Assembly (NCBI GenBank): GCA_910587945.1
Contig: CAJUNI010000092.1
Location: 1-6,658 of the forward strand
Source of the DNA: an uncultured Parvibacter sp.
GTDB taxonomy: Bacteria; Actinomycetota; Coriobacteriia; Coriobacteriales; Eggerthellaceae
Reading direction: 5' to 3'
DNA: 6,658 nucleotides
Under the pieces are notes generated by a model, which worked only from the letters and a program-made list of their open reading frames with translations, had not been told where the DNA came from and did no database searches. The translations under genes and the position numbers were made by a program. Every line of letters begins with the position of its first letter. Position 1 is the stretch's first letter. This document shows positions 5,961 to 6,658 of this stretch, piece after piece.

Positions 5961-5979
5961 TAGCTCCAAGGATATCCAC

Positions 5980-6658
5980 ATGGAATACCAGCGTATTATC
6001 TTGGTTCATTATCACGAGATTGGCCTCAAAGGGAAAAACCGTGCAAGCTTTGAAGAGCGGCTCTTGAGAAATATTCAGTCACTACTCCATAGCTATCCGG
6101 TAGTGACTATCCATCGTATTTCAGGGAGGCTGGTTGTCTTTTTGAAAGAAGGGGTCACCCTTGAGACGGCCCTAGCCTGCGCAACAGTCATTGCCCGGGT
6201 GCCAGGAGTAGCGCGTGTCTCCACCGGCATTAAATGTGCACGAGAGCTCGACGTTATGAAAGAAGCTGCTCTGCAAGTACTGAATGAATCGGAGCCGTTT
6301 GTCACGTTTAAGGTCCACGCTAGAAGAAATCATACAGATTTCCCCATTGGATCCATGGAGCTCAATCAAGTCATTGGAGCCCATCTCTGTGAAGGACATC
6401 CAGAAAAAACCGTCAAAATGAAGGACCCAGACGTCACCATCGGTGTGGAAGTCATCCAAAACGCTACCTATATTTATGGTTCTTCAATTCCGGGTATTGG
6501 AGGACTTCCGGTAGGTAGCTCCGGACGGGTCATGGCTTTACTTTCTTCGGGCATCGATTCTCCGGTAGCGTTATGGCGCATGGCTCGGCGGGGAGCTGTG
6601 CCGATTGCTGTCCATTTTTCGGGGCGTCCTCAAACCTCCGATGCTTCAGAATTCCTCG
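5980..6658 (+). CDS. thiI: ThiI-type tRNA 4-thiouridine synthase / thiamine sulfur-transfer protein, 3'-truncated by the window edge
   Basis: Adenylates tRNA uridine 8 and inserts sulfur to give 4-thiouridine; in some bacteria it also supplies sulfur for the thiamine thiazole. 226 residues are visible of about 390-480 usual for the family, and the frame is open to the last base. N-terminal ferredoxin-like domain at about 1-75 with the hallmark YHEIGLKGKNRASFEERL at 11-28. THUMP domain at about 76-168 (FKVHARRNHTDFP at 110-122, PDVTIGVEV at 150-158). The adenylation PP-loop follows: GGLPVGSSGRVMALLSSGID at 174-193 with SSGIDSP at 189-195. Most relatives have SGGxDS there, so the first Gly is Ser. 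ATG 5980 is supported by AAGGA at 5968-5972 with 7-nt spacing. Whether it carries the C-terminal rhodanese domain with its catalytic Cys cannot be seen. No convincing promoter of its own was found between rpoZ and the start. Confidence 0.95.
   Translation, partial: MEYQRIILVHYHEIGLKGKNRASFEERLLRNIQSLLHSYPVVTIHRISGRLVVFLKEGVTLETALACATVIARVPGVARVSTGIKCARELDVMKEAALQVLNESEPFVTFKVHARRNHTDFPIGSMELNQVIGAHLCEGHPEKTVKMKDPDVTIGVEVIQNATYIYGSSIPGIGGLPVGSSGRVMALLSSGIDSPVALWRMARRGAVPIAVHFSGRPQTSDASEFL

Noticed and set aside
5838..5979. A TPP riboswitch or T-box in front of thiI.
   Set aside because: No CUGAGA / ACCUGAUCUGG-type thi-box core and no T-box sequence (AGGGTGG..ACCGCG) is present; only the terminator and a short inverted repeat are visible.
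6093..6459. Minus-strand frames of 70 and 95 codons opposite thiI.
   Set aside because: The plus-strand frame is continuous and carries clear ThiI ferredoxin-like, THUMP and PP-loop motifs; the antisense frames have no recognisable content.

Overview
The window is a compact, co-directional (+ strand) stretch of bacterial housekeeping genes. It contains the end of the de novo pyrimidine (UMP) cluster, then a nucleoid-protein / guanylate-kinase / RNA-polymerase-omega cluster, then the start of a tRNA-thiolation gene. The third gene block encodes the actinobacterial integration host factor (mIHF), which is essentially diagnostic of Actinomycetota. The roughly even base composition (not high-GC), the class 1B dihydroorotate dehydrogenase pair (pyrK-pyrD) and a ThiI-type enzyme suggest a lower-GC lineage such as Coriobacteriia. 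That class-level placement is inference; no rRNA or other marker is present.

Layout. 1-1921: carB, lacking its N-terminal ~40%. 1970/1976-2773: pyrK. 2773-3705: pyrD, overlapping the pyrK stop by 1 nt. 3699-4439: pyrF, overlapping the end of pyrD by 7 nt. 4478-4527: a clear intrinsic terminator closing the pyr unit. 4528-4687: an AT-rich intergenic region with several small dyads and a tentative promoter. 4688-4996: mihF. 5000-5563: gmk. 5577-5837: rpoZ. 5874-5950: a strong intrinsic terminator. 5980-6658: the N-terminal 226 residues of thiI, running off the window. No gap exceeds 300 bp.

How the genes work together. CarB makes carbamoyl phosphate, the first committed precursor. PyrK-PyrD oxidise dihydroorotate to orotate with NAD+ as final acceptor, and PyrF decarboxylates OMP to UMP. 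The earlier steps (carA, pyrB, pyrC) are probably upstream, outside the window. The second unit pairs a nucleoid-associated DNA-binding protein with GMP kinase and the omega subunit of RNA polymerase, a gene trio conserved in order across actinobacteria. ThiI belongs to 4-thiouridine tRNA modification and/or thiamine thiazole synthesis.

The window looks conserved and ordinary in gene content, and I see no mobile elements, CRISPR, tRNA/rRNA genes or novel gene system. The points worth a second look concern gene order (an actinobacterial backbone with a pyrK-pyrD insertion and a pyrF of a different subfamily), start-site and ribosome-site details, the dyad-rich mihF leader, and the terminator directly in front of thiI with an unexplained 9-bp inverted repeat around it.
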